DNA of 64,000 nucleotides, taken from contig SCMY01000006.1 in assembly GCA_005502805.1 (NCBI GenBank), positions 1 to 64,000 of the forward strand. The letters run 5' to 3'. The position numbers and the translations under genes are program-made. Shown here piece after piece: positions 20,470 through 29,217 of this stretch. Every line of letters begins with the position of its first letter. Within the stretch, counting starts at the first letter, position 1. The notes under the pieces were generated by a model that worked only from the letters and a program-made list of their open reading frames with translations, did not search any database and was not told the origin of the DNA. This stretch comes from Rhizobiales bacterium 2SD. Lineage in GTDB: Bacteria; Pseudomonadota; Alphaproteobacteria; Rhizobiales; Beijerinckiaceae.

Positions 20470-20788
20470 GTCATGAAGCGGCCGGCGGGCAGGCGACCGA
20501 CGTCGGGCGTCTCCATCGCGTAGGAGAGGCCACGCTGCGACACGGCGAAGCGCGGTCCCTGCAAACTGCGCTGCGCCTTCGCCACATGCGGTCATGTCAT
20601 CGCGTCATGATGGCATCGACCGCGTGCCGGCCGCGCGCTTCAACCTCCAGAACGCGGTTCAGCGAAACGATCCGCTCGTAGAAGGCCCTGCCGGCGAATG
20701 CTGCCGGGAGGTTTCGACGGACATCATCCGAGGCCAGGGCATATCGGCGTGATGACGAAGCCGGCGCGGCGGCCGACCCGGCCTTCAA
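20470..20788 (-). pseudogene. Possible decayed gene fragment of unknown family
   Basis: On the minus strand the codon style is like that of real genes, but the frame changes near 20590. The 5' part reads YALASDDVRRNLPAAFAGRA and the 3' part GLSYAMETPDVGRLPAGRFM. No ribosome-binding site is seen. It looks like the broken 3' half of an enzyme gene, and I cannot name it. Confidence 0.3.
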
Positions 20789-20951
20789 GCTCGCCCGCCG
20801 ACGCCCACAGCATTGCTGGCCAGAGCGCGCCAGAATTCCGCGGATCGACGGCGCTCGCCTCCGACGGCTTCAGCTCGGGCCGGGCCGACAGCCGCGGGCG
20901 ACACCTTGCTGCGTCGCAGATCTCGCAAACTGGTTGCGAATCCAACTTGTC

Positions 20952-20969
20952 TTATGGTTCTAAAGATAG
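20952..20969 (+). promoter_or_regulatory. Island operator copy 3 (TTATGGTTCTAAAGATAG)
   Basis: This shares CTAAAGATAG with copy 2 before liv. It lies 84 bases upstream of the first gene of the F420 operon and reads in the same direction. Confidence 0.65.
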
Positions 20970-21053
20970 TATCAATACTGCCTGAACCTACTGCAACTCG
21001 CGATCGGCCCGGGCGCGCAACCCCGTCTCCACCAGTTAAGATGTGAGGAACAA

Positions 21054-21719
21054 ATGTCCAACGTTTCCAAGCCCGTAATCGGCATCATCGGTGGAACTGG
21101 AGACCTTGGTTCCGGTCTGGCGAAAGCCTGGGCGGCGGCGGGCTACAAGGTGGTCATCGGCTCGCGCAGCCGCGACAAAGCGGTGTCGCTTGCACCGGAA
21201 CTCGGGGCTGGCGTCGTCGGCGAAGATAATCTCGGCGCGGCCCGGCTGGCCGATATCGTGGTTCTGGCCGTTCCCTTTGCGAGTCACGACGCGACGATCG
21301 GCGAGATCAAGGAGGCTGTCCAGGGCAAGATCGTCGTCGATGCCGCGGTTCCGTTGGTCCCGCCGAAGGTCTCCACGGTTCAGCTCCCGAGCGCCGGCTC
21401 TGCGGCGCAGATCGCCCAAAGCCTGCTGGGAGAAGGGGTGCGGGTCGTATCCGCATTCCACAATGTCGGTGCTGCCAAGCTGCACAAGGGCGGGCGCGCC
21501 GACTGCGACGTTCTGGTGTTCAGCGATGACAAGGAAGCCCGCAATCAGGTCATCGAGCTTGCGGGTGCGGTCGCGAACCGAGGTGTCGGCGGAGGTGTGC
21601 TCGCCAATTCGGCGGCAGCCGAAGCGCTCACATCCGTTCTGATCTGGATCAATCGTCAGTACAAAGTGCTCGGCGCCGGCATCGCGATTACCGGGCTCGA
21701 GGACGCAAGCGCAGCGTAG
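21054..21719 (+). CDS. npdG: F420:NADP oxidoreductase (NADPH-dependent F420 reductase)
   Basis: The product has 221 residues, the family length. The Rossmann motif GGTGDLGSGLA at residues about 14-24 and GSRSRDKA, which reads the 2'-phosphate of NADP, are intact. AFHNVGAAKL and the C-terminal GAGIAITGLED fit the F420-binding half of the NPDR/Fno family. The enzyme transfers hydride between NADPH and F420 in the cytoplasm. As first gene of the F420 operon it supplies F420H2. The transhydrogenase at 32656-35691 could keep NADPH high. Confidence 0.9.
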   Translation: MSNVSKPVIGIIGGTGDLGSGLAKAWAAAGYKVVIGSRSRDKAVSLAPELGAGVVGEDNLGAARLADIVVLAVPFASHDATIGEIKEAVQGKIVVDAAVPLVPPKVSTVQLPSAGSAAQIAQSLLGEGVRVVSAFHNVGAAKLHKGGRADCDVLVFSDDKEARNQVIELAGAVANRGVGGGVLANSAAAEALTSVLIWINRQYKVLGAGIAITGLEDASAA

Positions 21720-21724
21720 ATGCC

Positions 21725-22492
21725 ATGGCACCCGCCTCGCTCTCGCTTCACGCCATCTCGGGCCTGCCCCTGATTGCTCCCGGAGACGACCTGGCCCGCC
21801 TGATCGCGGACGCACTGCGCGAATCCGGGCTGGGGTTGCTCGATGGCGACATCGTCGTGGTCGCGCAGAAGGTCGTCTCCAAGGCGGACGGGCTCTATGT
21901 CGAACTCGACAGCGTCGAACCGTCACAGCGCGCCCGCGATATCGCAGCACAGGTCGGTAAGGATCCTCGCCATGTCGAGGTGGTGCTGCGAGAGGCGGAG
22001 GAGGTCGTCAAGGTCGGCCCCCATGTGATCGTTGTCGCGCACAAGCTCGGCTTCGTCATGGCGAATGCCGGCATCGACGAGTCCAACATAGACCACAGCG
22101 AGGGCGGTCGCGTTCTTCTGCTTCCGCGCGATCCCGACGGCTCGGCGCTCGCGCTCAAGCATCGCCTCGACCAGATCTTCGGCGCATCTTGCGGGGTGGT
22201 GATAAACGACAGCTTCGGCCGCCCCTGGCGCAATGGTGTGGTGGGCGTTGCGATCGGGGCCGCCGGTGTGCCCGCTTTGGTCGACAGAGTCGGCGCCGAG
22301 GACCTTTTCGGCCGGAAGCTGAAGGTGACGGAGATCGCCGTCGCCGACGAGATCGCCTCCGCGGCTTCGCTGCTGATGGGCCAGGCGGACGAAGGCCTGC
22401 CTGTCGTCCTGGTTCGCGGCTACCGGTCGAGCGCTGCCACTCGCCCTGCCGCGTCTTTGATCCGCCCGCGTGAAAGGGACATGTTCCGATGA
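21725..22492 (+). CDS. cofE: Coenzyme F420-0:L-glutamate ligase CofE
   Basis: The product has 255 residues and is a single CofE domain. AQKVVSKA, GFVMANAGIDESN and DSFGRPWRNGVVGVAIG mark the GTP, metal and F420-0 binding sites. It adds gamma-linked glutamates to F420-0. The C-terminal flavin domain of actinobacterial FbiB, which reduces dehydro-F420-0, is absent. It starts six bases after npdG and overlaps cofD by four. Confidence 0.93.
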   Translation: MAPASLSLHAISGLPLIAPGDDLARLIADALRESGLGLLDGDIVVVAQKVVSKADGLYVELDSVEPSQRARDIAAQVGKDPRHVEVVLREAEEVVKVGPHVIVVAHKLGFVMANAGIDESNIDHSEGGRVLLLPRDPDGSALALKHRLDQIFGASCGVVINDSFGRPWRNGVVGVAIGAAGVPALVDRVGAEDLFGRKLKVTEIAVADEIASAASLLMGQADEGLPVVLVRGYRSSAATRPAASLIRPRERDMFR

Positions 22493-23475
22493 ACGTCTCC
22501 AGGTCGAATGGCCGGGTCATTGCCCTTTGCGGTGGAGTCGGCGGAGCCAAGCTCGCATACGGGCTCCAGTACATTCTCGGCAGCGATCTCACCTTGATCG
22601 TCAACACCGGCGACGACTTCGAACACCTCGGCCTGAAGATCTCGCCCGACATCGATACCGTACTTTACACCTTGTCGGGGCTGGCCAATCGGGAACTCGG
22701 CTGGGGGCGTCAGGACGAGAGCTGGAACTTCATGGAGACGCTGGCGGGGCTGGGGGGGGAGACCTGGTTTCGGCTCGGCGATCGGGATCTTGCTCTTCAC
22801 GCGGAACGGACGCGGCGCCTGAGGACTGGCGAGACACTCTCCTCCATCACGAGCAGCTTCGCGGCGCATTTCGGAATTGCCGCGCAGGTGCTGCCGATGA
22901 GCGACGATCCGATCAGCACAGTGGTCGCGAGTTCAGAAGGTGTGCTGCCGTTCCAGCGCTATTTCGTCGAGCGGCGCTGCGCGCCCCAGGTCGAGAGCAT
23001 TCATTTCGAACGCGCGGCAAGCGCGCGGGCCTCGTCCGAGGTGCTTTCCGCACTGGGCGATCCGGACCTTCAGGCTATCATCGTCTGCCCCTCGAACCCC
23101 TTTCTCAGCATCGATCCGATCCTGTCTGTGCCAGGGATAGGTTCGGCGATAAGGGCGGCGTCGGTGCCGATGGTCGCAGTCTCGCCGATCATCGGTGGCA
23201 AGGCCGTGAAGGGGCCGACCGACAAGATCATGGACGAGCTCGGCGTGCCCAGGACGTCGAAAGCGATCGCCGAGCACTACGGCGCTCTGATCGATGGACT
23301 TGTCGTCGATGTTTCGGACGCGGACGAATGCGAAATCGCCGGATGCGCCGTGCGCCTGGCCGCATCGCTGATGAAAACCGACGATGATCGCATTCGGCTC
23401 GCAGGCGAAACGCTCGAGTTTGCACGGCAGCTCGCGTCATCGCCACAGCGTGCAGCCCAGAGGCAGAAGCTGTGA
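22489..23475 (+). CDS. cofD: 2-phospho-L-lactate (or equivalent) transferase CofD
   Basis: The product has 328 residues. ALCGGVGGAKLAYGL at the N terminus and NTGDDFEHLGLKISPDIDTV form the nucleotide and Fo binding region, and CPSNPFLSIDPIL and GGKAVKGPTDKIM follow. It joins the phospho-carboxylate moiety supplied by CofC to the 7,8-didemethyl-8-hydroxy-5-deazariboflavin core (Fo). Overlapping stops and starts couple it to cofE and cofC. Confidence 0.95.
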   Translation: MNVSRSNGRVIALCGGVGGAKLAYGLQYILGSDLTLIVNTGDDFEHLGLKISPDIDTVLYTLSGLANRELGWGRQDESWNFMETLAGLGGETWFRLGDRDLALHAERTRRLRTGETLSSITSSFAAHFGIAAQVLPMSDDPISTVVASSEGVLPFQRYFVERRCAPQVESIHFERAASARASSEVLSALGDPDLQAIIVCPSNPFLSIDPILSVPGIGSAIRAASVPMVAVSPIIGGKAVKGPTDKIMDELGVPRTSKAIAEHYGALIDGLVVDVSDADECEIAGCAVRLAASLMKTDDDRIRLAGETLEFARQLASSPQRAAQRQKL

Positions 23476-24194
23476 TGGCTATTCCTGCTGCTGCCTCGAA
23501 GATCTGCGCGCTCGTCCCGGTGAAGCGGCTCGGTTGGGCGAAGTCGCGCCTGGCCTCGCATCTGACCGCGCGGGAGCGGAACGTCCTCGCGGAGGCGATG
23601 CTGCGCGATGTGCTCGACGTTCTCTCCAGAACGTCCGAGTTGACCACAATCGCGATCGTCACCTCAGATCCGGCCGTCGCCACCATCGCAGATTCCTGCG
23701 ACGCCACGGTCATCCTCGATGCCGACGATACCGGTATCAATGACGCCGTGCGACGTGGGCAGGTCGCGCTTGCCGCCGAGGGCTATACCGGCGTCGTGGT
23801 CGTGCCCGGCGACATCCCGTTTCTCAGTGTCGAGGAAGTCCAGCGGGCCCTCTCGGCGCTTGCCAGCTGCAACGTCGTGATCACGCCGGCAAGCCGGGAT
23901 GGCGGAACGAACCTGCTCGGCCTCGCTCCACCCACCGTAATGGAGCCCTCCTTCGGGCCGGATAGTTTCAGGCGTCACCTGTCCGTTGCGATGGCGATGG
24001 GCCTGGAGGTGCTCGTCCTTCCCCTCGAAGGGGCCGGACACGACATCGACGTGCCCGCCGATCTCCAGTCCGTATCGCATGGACGGGCAGTCCGGACGCG
24101 CCGGCTACTCGCCCATTTTGGCGGGAATGCCGATCCGGCCCCCTCCGACCTCACTCAGGAGACTTCGTCGCCATGTACCACACCGAGCTGCTGA
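23475..24194 (+). CDS. cofC: Phospholactate/phosphoglycerate guanylyltransferase CofC
   Basis: The product has 239 residues from ATG 23475, with a GTG at 23472 one codon earlier. VPVKRLGWAKSRLA holds the nucleotide-binding loop, VVPGDIPFL the metal Asp and SRDGGTNLL the substrate loop. CofC enzymes activate 2-phospholactate, phosphoenolpyruvate or, in some Proteobacteria, 3-phosphoglycerate. Which one is used here cannot be decided by eye. The last 22 bases overlap fbiC. Confidence 0.92.
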   Translation: MAIPAAASKICALVPVKRLGWAKSRLASHLTARERNVLAEAMLRDVLDVLSRTSELTTIAIVTSDPAVATIADSCDATVILDADDTGINDAVRRGQVALAAEGYTGVVVVPGDIPFLSVEEVQRALSALASCNVVITPASRDGGTNLLGLAPPTVMEPSFGPDSFRRHLSVAMAMGLEVLVLPLEGAGHDIDVPADLQSVSHGRAVRTRRLLAHFGGNADPAPSDLTQETSSPCTTPSC

Positions 24195-26593
24195 ACGGTT
24201 TTGCGCATGAGCGCAGGCTGAGCCGCGACGAGGCGCTCTCCCTGGTCGAGATCGATGATCTCAACCCGCTTCTGTCTGCCGCGCGGCACAGGCGAGACTG
24301 GGCGCATGGCGACCAGATCTCATATTCGCGGAAAGTGTTCATTCCGCTGACGCAGCTCTGCCGCGACGTTTGCCATTACTGCACCTTTGCGCATCCGCCT
24401 CGCAAAGGACAGCGGGCGTTCCTGACGCGTGACGAAGTCCTGGCGATCGCCGAAGCGGGCAAGAAGGCCGGCTGCAAGGAGGCGCTCTTCACCCTCGGCG
24501 ACAAGCCCGAGCTTCGGTATCGTGTGGCGCGCGAGGAATTGAAGGCGCTCGGACACGAGACGACGATTTCGTATCTCGCCGAAATGGCCGCGCTCGTCCT
24601 CAACGAGACCGGGCTCCTGCCGCACGTCAATCCGGGCTTGCTGACGGACGAGGACATCGCCGCCTTGCGTTCAGTCTCGATCTCGCAAGGGATCATGCTG
24701 GAAAGCGCATCGGAGCGGTTGTGCCAGAAGGGCGGCGCCCATCATGGTTCTCCCGACAAGGCGCCGGCGGCTCGTTTGGATACGATCCGCCGAGCCGGGG
24801 AAAAGAAGGTTCCGTTCACCACCGGGATCTTGATCGGCATCGGCGAGACACGGGCCGAGCGGATCGACTCGTTGCTCGCGCTGCGCGACCTCAACGATCG
24901 ATACGGGCATCTTCAGGAGATCATCATTCAGAATTTCCGGCCCAAAGCCGGAACCCGGATGGCGGACGTCGATGCGCCCGAGCTCCACGACCATCTCTGG
25001 ACGATCGCCGTCGCACGGCTGCTCTTCGAGCCATCGATGAACATCCAGGCGCCGCCCAATCTGAGCCCGGGCGCGCTCGAACAGATCGTCCATGCCGGCA
25101 TCAACGACTGGGGCGGGGTCTCGCCCGTGACCCCGGACCACGTCAATCCGGAAGCGCCCTGGCCGCATCTTGTCGAGCTCGTCGAGGCGAGCGCTGCCGC
25201 CGGGAAGGATCTGGTCGAGAGGCTGGCGATCTACCCCTCATATGCGCGCAAGCCGCTGCAATGGGTCGATAGCGAGCTACGCTTCCCCCTCTACAATCGC
25301 ATCGACGCCGATGGCTGGCCCCGTGGCGACGACTGGTGCCCGGGCCGTGCCGATCCCCTGCCGGCTGCCGACGTGTTCCTGCTCAGCACGGCGCCGAGCC
25401 GCGTGAGCGACAGGGTACGGACCGTGCTCGACAAGGTAGCGGCCGGCGGCCTGCTGGAGGAGGCGGATATCGTCACGCTCTTCCGGGCTCGGGGTGGCGA
25501 TTTCGCCGCGGTCTGCCGCGCGGCCGACCTGCTGAGACGGCGCATCAATGGCGACACGGTCAGCTATGTCGTCTGCCGCAACATCAACTATACCAATATC
25601 TGCTACTTCAAATGCCAGTTCTGCGCCTTCTCGAAGGGCAAGCTCAGCGAGAACTTGCGCGGGCGCCCCTATGACCTCGAGATGAGCGAGGTGGCTGGGC
25701 GGGTCCGCGTCGCCTGGGAGCGCGGCGCCACCGAAGTCTGCATGCAAGGCGGCATCCATCCGTCCTACACGGGCGCAAAATATCTGGAGATCTGCAAGGC
25801 GGTGAAAGAGGCGGTGCCGGCCATGCACATCCACGCCTTTTCACCGCTCGAGGTCTGGCAAGGTGCGAAGACGCTCGGCGTCCCGGTTTCCGATTTCCTC
25901 GCGGATCTCAAGGCTGCCGGACTCAGCACCCTGCCCGGAACGGCGGCCGAGATCCTCGATGACGAGGTCCGGGCAACCCTCTGCGCCGACAAGATCAACA
26001 CCCAGGAATGGCTCGATGTCATGCGAGCGGCCCATAAACTCGGCTTCCGCTCGACGGCGACGATCATGTTTGGCCACATCGAGGCCTATCAACATTGGGC
26101 GCGCCATCTGATCAGGGTCCGAGACCTGCAGATGGAAACCGGAGGCTTCACGGAATTCGTTCCGTTGCCATTCGTGCATATGGAAGCGCCGATCTATCTC
26201 AAGCGCCGGTCGCGTCCGGGCCCGACCTTTCGCGAAGCCATCCTGATGCATGCCGTTGCGCGCCTGGCGTTGCATCCGCACATCACCAACATCCAGGCCT
26301 CCTGGGTCAAGCTCGGACCGGATGGGGTGCGATACTGTCTGAACGCCGGCGTGAACGATCTCGGCGGCACCTTGATGGATGAGAGCATCTCGAGGGCAGC
26401 CGGCGCCAGCCATGGCCAGGAGATGACGCCCCAACGGATGGAGGACATCATCCGCAGGGCAGGCCGCGAGCCGAGGATGCGAAACACCCTCTACGGCGAC
26501 GCTCCGCTGGCGACGCGCGAACGTGCTTTCGCGGCCGCAGCCAGGCCCGACACCGAGAGCATCTCCGAACGCGCGCCGGCCTGCGCGAGCTGA
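24173..26593 (+). CDS. fbiC: Fused Fo synthase CofG-CofH (FbiC)
   Basis: The product has 806 residues in one chain. The N-terminal CofG radical-SAM domain has CRDVCHYC with cluster Cys at 63, 67 and 70. The C-terminal CofH radical-SAM domain has CYFKCQFC with Cys at 477, 481 and 484. A short linker near residues 380-440 joins them, as in actinobacterial FbiC. It makes the deazaflavin Fo from tyrosine and the ribityl-diaminouracil intermediate of riboflavin synthesis. CAGGAGA stands before the ATG. With cofC, cofD and cofE it completes the F420 pathway. Confidence 0.96.
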   Translation: MYHTELLNGFAHERRLSRDEALSLVEIDDLNPLLSAARHRRDWAHGDQISYSRKVFIPLTQLCRDVCHYCTFAHPPRKGQRAFLTRDEVLAIAEAGKKAGCKEALFTLGDKPELRYRVAREELKALGHETTISYLAEMAALVLNETGLLPHVNPGLLTDEDIAALRSVSISQGIMLESASERLCQKGGAHHGSPDKAPAARLDTIRRAGEKKVPFTTGILIGIGETRAERIDSLLALRDLNDRYGHLQEIIIQNFRPKAGTRMADVDAPELHDHLWTIAVARLLFEPSMNIQAPPNLSPGALEQIVHAGINDWGGVSPVTPDHVNPEAPWPHLVELVEASAAAGKDLVERLAIYPSYARKPLQWVDSELRFPLYNRIDADGWPRGDDWCPGRADPLPAADVFLLSTAPSRVSDRVRTVLDKVAAGGLLEEADIVTLFRARGGDFAAVCRAADLLRRRINGDTVSYVVCRNINYTNICYFKCQFCAFSKGKLSENLRGRPYDLEMSEVAGRVRVAWERGATEVCMQGGIHPSYTGAKYLEICKAVKEAVPAMHIHAFSPLEVWQGAKTLGVPVSDFLADLKAAGLSTLPGTAAEILDDEVRATLCADKINTQEWLDVMRAAHKLGFRSTATIMFGHIEAYQHWARHLIRVRDLQMETGGFTEFVPLPFVHMEAPIYLKRRSRPGPTFREAILMHAVARLALHPHITNIQASWVKLGPDGVRYCLNAGVNDLGGTLMDESISRAAGASHGQEMTPQRMEDIIRRAGREPRMRNTLYGDAPLATRERAFAAAARPDTESISERAPACAS

Positions 26594-26643
26594 CTCTTTT
26601 CGAGATCGGTCGCGGGGAAATATTTTGCCGTGGGCTAGTCATC

Positions 26644-26661
26644 CTAACATTAGAATGATAA
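26644..26661 (+). promoter_or_regulatory. Island operator copy 4 (CTAACATTAGAATGATAA)
   Basis: This shares TAGAATGATA with copy 1. It lies between fbiC and the PLP-enzyme gene, 45-50 bases before its ribosome-binding site, so the PLP gene probably has its own promoter. Confidence 0.65.
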
Positions 26662-26711
26662 GATGATTTTGGAGTTTGGTGCTGTCCAACCTCCCCAAGG
26701 AGACGATGGAC

Positions 26712-28214
26712 ATGTCGGCAGCTGGAGGCGGCCTTCTCGATACGGTCGAAGTGGTTGACGCGGATGTGCGCCGTATCGCTGTCGAACGTGCGCGCAGCCG
26801 TGGAATCGCGTTGCCGACATTCGCCCAGCTGGCCGGGTCGGCTCCGATGCCGCAAGGTATCCTTGAGCGTTTGCAGTCGACCGACCCCGATGCCGCGGAC
26901 CCTTTGAATCTGTGGCGCATCAACTGGTTCAATGCGGACGATCGGCGGGGGCGCCAGGACGTGCCCGCTCATGTCGTGTTGCCGAGAAGCCTGACCGGCG
27001 TCGAGGCGCCGATCGTCGTCCTCCTCGGCTCCCGCTTTCCGATGATCGGTGCGCACAAGGTGCTGCCCGCCTACGCAGGACTTGTGACCTATCTTGTCTC
27101 CGGTCGGTTCGATCCGCAGCGGCATCGGGCGATTTGGCCTTCAACCGGGAATTATTGCCGAGGCGGCCTGGCTGTATCGCGCATTCTGGGCTGCGACGGT
27201 GTTGCGGTGCTTCCGGAAGGGATGAGCCGGGAGCGCTTCGACTGGCTGGAACGGTGGGCTTCCGATCCGTCTCACATCATTCGGACCGTCGGTACGGAAA
27301 GCAACGTCAAGGAAATCTACGACAAGTGCCACGAGCTGGCGCAGAGCGATGACAATGTCATCCTGAATCAGTTCTCGGCCTTCCCGAACTACATGGCTCA
27401 TTACAGCTGCACGGGTGCGGCTTGCGAGCGGGTTTTCGAAGACTTGCGGCGTCGAAACGGCCATTCCCGGCTGGCTGCTTTTGTTTCTGCCACAGGGTCG
27501 GCAGGAACGATTGCTGCGGGCGACAAGCTCAAGCAATCGCATGGGACGAGAATCGCCGCCGTCGAAGCCCTGGAATGCCCGACGCTCCTCGAGAGCGGAT
27601 ATGGCGAGCATAATATCCAGGGCATCGGCGACAAGCATGTGCCGTTGATCCACAACGTCCTGAACCTGGATTTCGTGATCGGGGTTTCGGATCGGTCGAC
27701 CGACAGGTTGAACGTCCTCTTCAACACGCGTGAAGGCAGGCATCTGCTCGCACATCGGCTCGGCTTGAAAAGCGAGGCTCTCTCCTTCCTGGACGATGTC
27801 GGCATATCGGGCATCGCCAACATCATCGCTGCGATCAAGCTGGCTAAATACATGCGCTACGGGTCGGACGACGTCATCATGACGATCGCGACGGACAGTG
27901 CCGGCCTCTACGCAAGCGAGATGGAGGCTACCGAGCGCGACGAATTCGCCGGCGGGTTTTCCGAAGCGGATGTCGAGCACCTGATGATGAGCTGCCTGCA
28001 TGAGAGCGAGGCCGACAGTCTCGTCGAAACGACGGCGCGCGAGCGGCGCCGGATCTTCAATCTTGGATACTACACCTGGGTCGAACAGCAGGGCATCGCG
28101 CTGAGCGACTTCGATGCGCGGCGCGAGCAGGCGTTCTGGCGCGCGGCCGCCGACGCGGCATCCGCCTGGGACCAGCTCATCACCGAATTCAATGCCGAAG
28201 TCGGCCTGAACTAG
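26712..28214 (+). CDS. PLP-dependent enzyme of fold type II (cysteine-synthase-like), function unknown
   Basis: The product has 500 residues from ATG 26712, nine bases after AAGGAG (ATG 26706 is also possible). A likely Schiff-base Lys lies in IGAHKVLPAYAGL near residue 120. STGNYCRGGLAVSRILG forms the PLP phosphate/substrate loop and SATGSAGTIAAGDKLK the Gly-rich phosphate cup. It is about 150 residues longer than cysteine synthase, with a C-terminal extension. Such enzymes do beta-elimination, beta-replacement or deamination. Its place between F420 and CoA-transferase genes, with its own operator, suggests a central step on an amino-acid-like intermediate. Confidence 0.72.
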   Translation: MSAAGGGLLDTVEVVDADVRRIAVERARSRGIALPTFAQLAGSAPMPQGILERLQSTDPDAADPLNLWRINWFNADDRRGRQDVPAHVVLPRSLTGVEAPIVVLLGSRFPMIGAHKVLPAYAGLVTYLVSGRFDPQRHRAIWPSTGNYCRGGLAVSRILGCDGVAVLPEGMSRERFDWLERWASDPSHIIRTVGTESNVKEIYDKCHELAQSDDNVILNQFSAFPNYMAHYSCTGAACERVFEDLRRRNGHSRLAAFVSATGSAGTIAAGDKLKQSHGTRIAAVEALECPTLLESGYGEHNIQGIGDKHVPLIHNVLNLDFVIGVSDRSTDRLNVLFNTREGRHLLAHRLGLKSEALSFLDDVGISGIANIIAAIKLAKYMRYGSDDVIMTIATDSAGLYASEMEATERDEFAGGFSEADVEHLMMSCLHESEADSLVETTARERRRIFNLGYYTWVEQQGIALSDFDARREQAFWRAAADAASAWDQLITEFNAEVGLN

Positions 28215-28251
28215 CCGCGGCCCAGTCCGCGGCGAGACATGGGAGAGGAAT

Positions 28252-29217
28252 GTGCTTGAAGCTCAACTCGAGCCGTACACGCAGCTGAGGGCAGACCTTG
28301 CGGCGCGTGACAGGAGCCTGCGCGAAAAGGTCATGTCGCTCGAAGAGGCGGCGGGTTTCGTGCAGGACGGGATGAAGGTCGGCATCGGCGGCTCGACCAT
28401 GTCGCGTACGCCGATGGCGATGATCTGGGAGATCATCCGCCAGCGCCGGCAGGATCTCTCGTGCTCGCGATGCATCGTCTCGACCGACGGCGATCTGCTG
28501 TTCGGGTCCGGCGCGGCCAACCACATCATCACCAGCTGGTTCGCCCAGGGCATTCTGTGGGGCCTGTCCAAGGTGATGCGGCACCATGTCGAGACCCAGG
28601 GCAAGCGCTACGAGGAATGGAGCCATATGGGCGTGGGCATGCGCTACCGTGCCGGCGGCATGGGCGTTCCCTTCCTGCCGATGAGGGCCATGCTCGGCTC
28701 GGACGTGATGCGGCAGCGGCCGGAAGCGAAGCCGATCGATTGCCCGTTCACCGGCGAAAAGCTGCTGCTGGTGCCCGCGCTCAATCCCGATGTGGCGCTC
28801 ATCCATGTTCAACGCTGCGATGCCTATGGCAATGCGCAGATCGATGGCCTCCAGTTCATGGACATCGACCTGGCGCTGGCGGCCAACCGCGTCATCCTGA
28901 CCACCGAGCGGATCGTCTCCAACGATCAGATCCGCCGCCGCCCGGATCACACGAAGATCCCGTTCTTCTGCGTCGATGCGGTCGTCGAGGTCCCTTACGG
29001 AGCCGCGCCTCATGAATGCTTCGGCATCTATGAGCCGATGATGAAGCACATGGATGCCTATGTGAAGCAGGTCAACGCCGATCCTGTGAAGGGCATGCAG
29101 CAATATCTCGAGAAGTACTTCTACGAGCCCAAGAGCTGGAATGAATACCTGGCTCTGATCGGCATGAATGAGCTCCTCGAAGCAAGTCAGCTCGGCAGGA
29201 GCATCTACAATGACTGA
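28252..29217 (+). CDS. CoA-transferase family I subunit A (glutaconate CoA-transferase type)
   Basis: The product has 321 residues from GTG 28252 after GGGAGAGGAA, matching GctA (about 320). KVGIGGSTMSRTPMAMIWEI near residues 42-62 is the CoA-binding glycine-rich segment. It overlaps subunit B by eight bases. The pair moves CoA from an acyl-CoA donor to a carboxylate, most simply a glutaconate-like dicarboxylate. The substrate assignment is by family only. Confidence 0.83.
   Translation: MLEAQLEPYTQLRADLAARDRSLREKVMSLEEAAGFVQDGMKVGIGGSTMSRTPMAMIWEIIRQRRQDLSCSRCIVSTDGDLLFGSGAANHIITSWFAQGILWGLSKVMRHHVETQGKRYEEWSHMGVGMRYRAGGMGVPFLPMRAMLGSDVMRQRPEAKPIDCPFTGEKLLLVPALNPDVALIHVQRCDAYGNAQIDGLQFMDIDLALAANRVILTTERIVSNDQIRRRPDHTKIPFFCVDAVVEVPYGAAPHECFGIYEPMMKHMDAYVKQVNADPVKGMQQYLEKYFYEPKSWNEYLALIGMNELLEASQLGRSIYND

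Larger units (their letters stand above)
20457..21053. other. Gene-poor region before the F420 operon
   Basis: About 600 bases hold no intact gene. A decayed minus-strand coding remnant occupies roughly 20470-20788. The stretch from 20800 to 20950 shows nothing recognisable. An island operator at 20952-20969 and a leader of about 85 bases precede the F420:NADP oxidoreductase gene. Confidence 0.5.
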
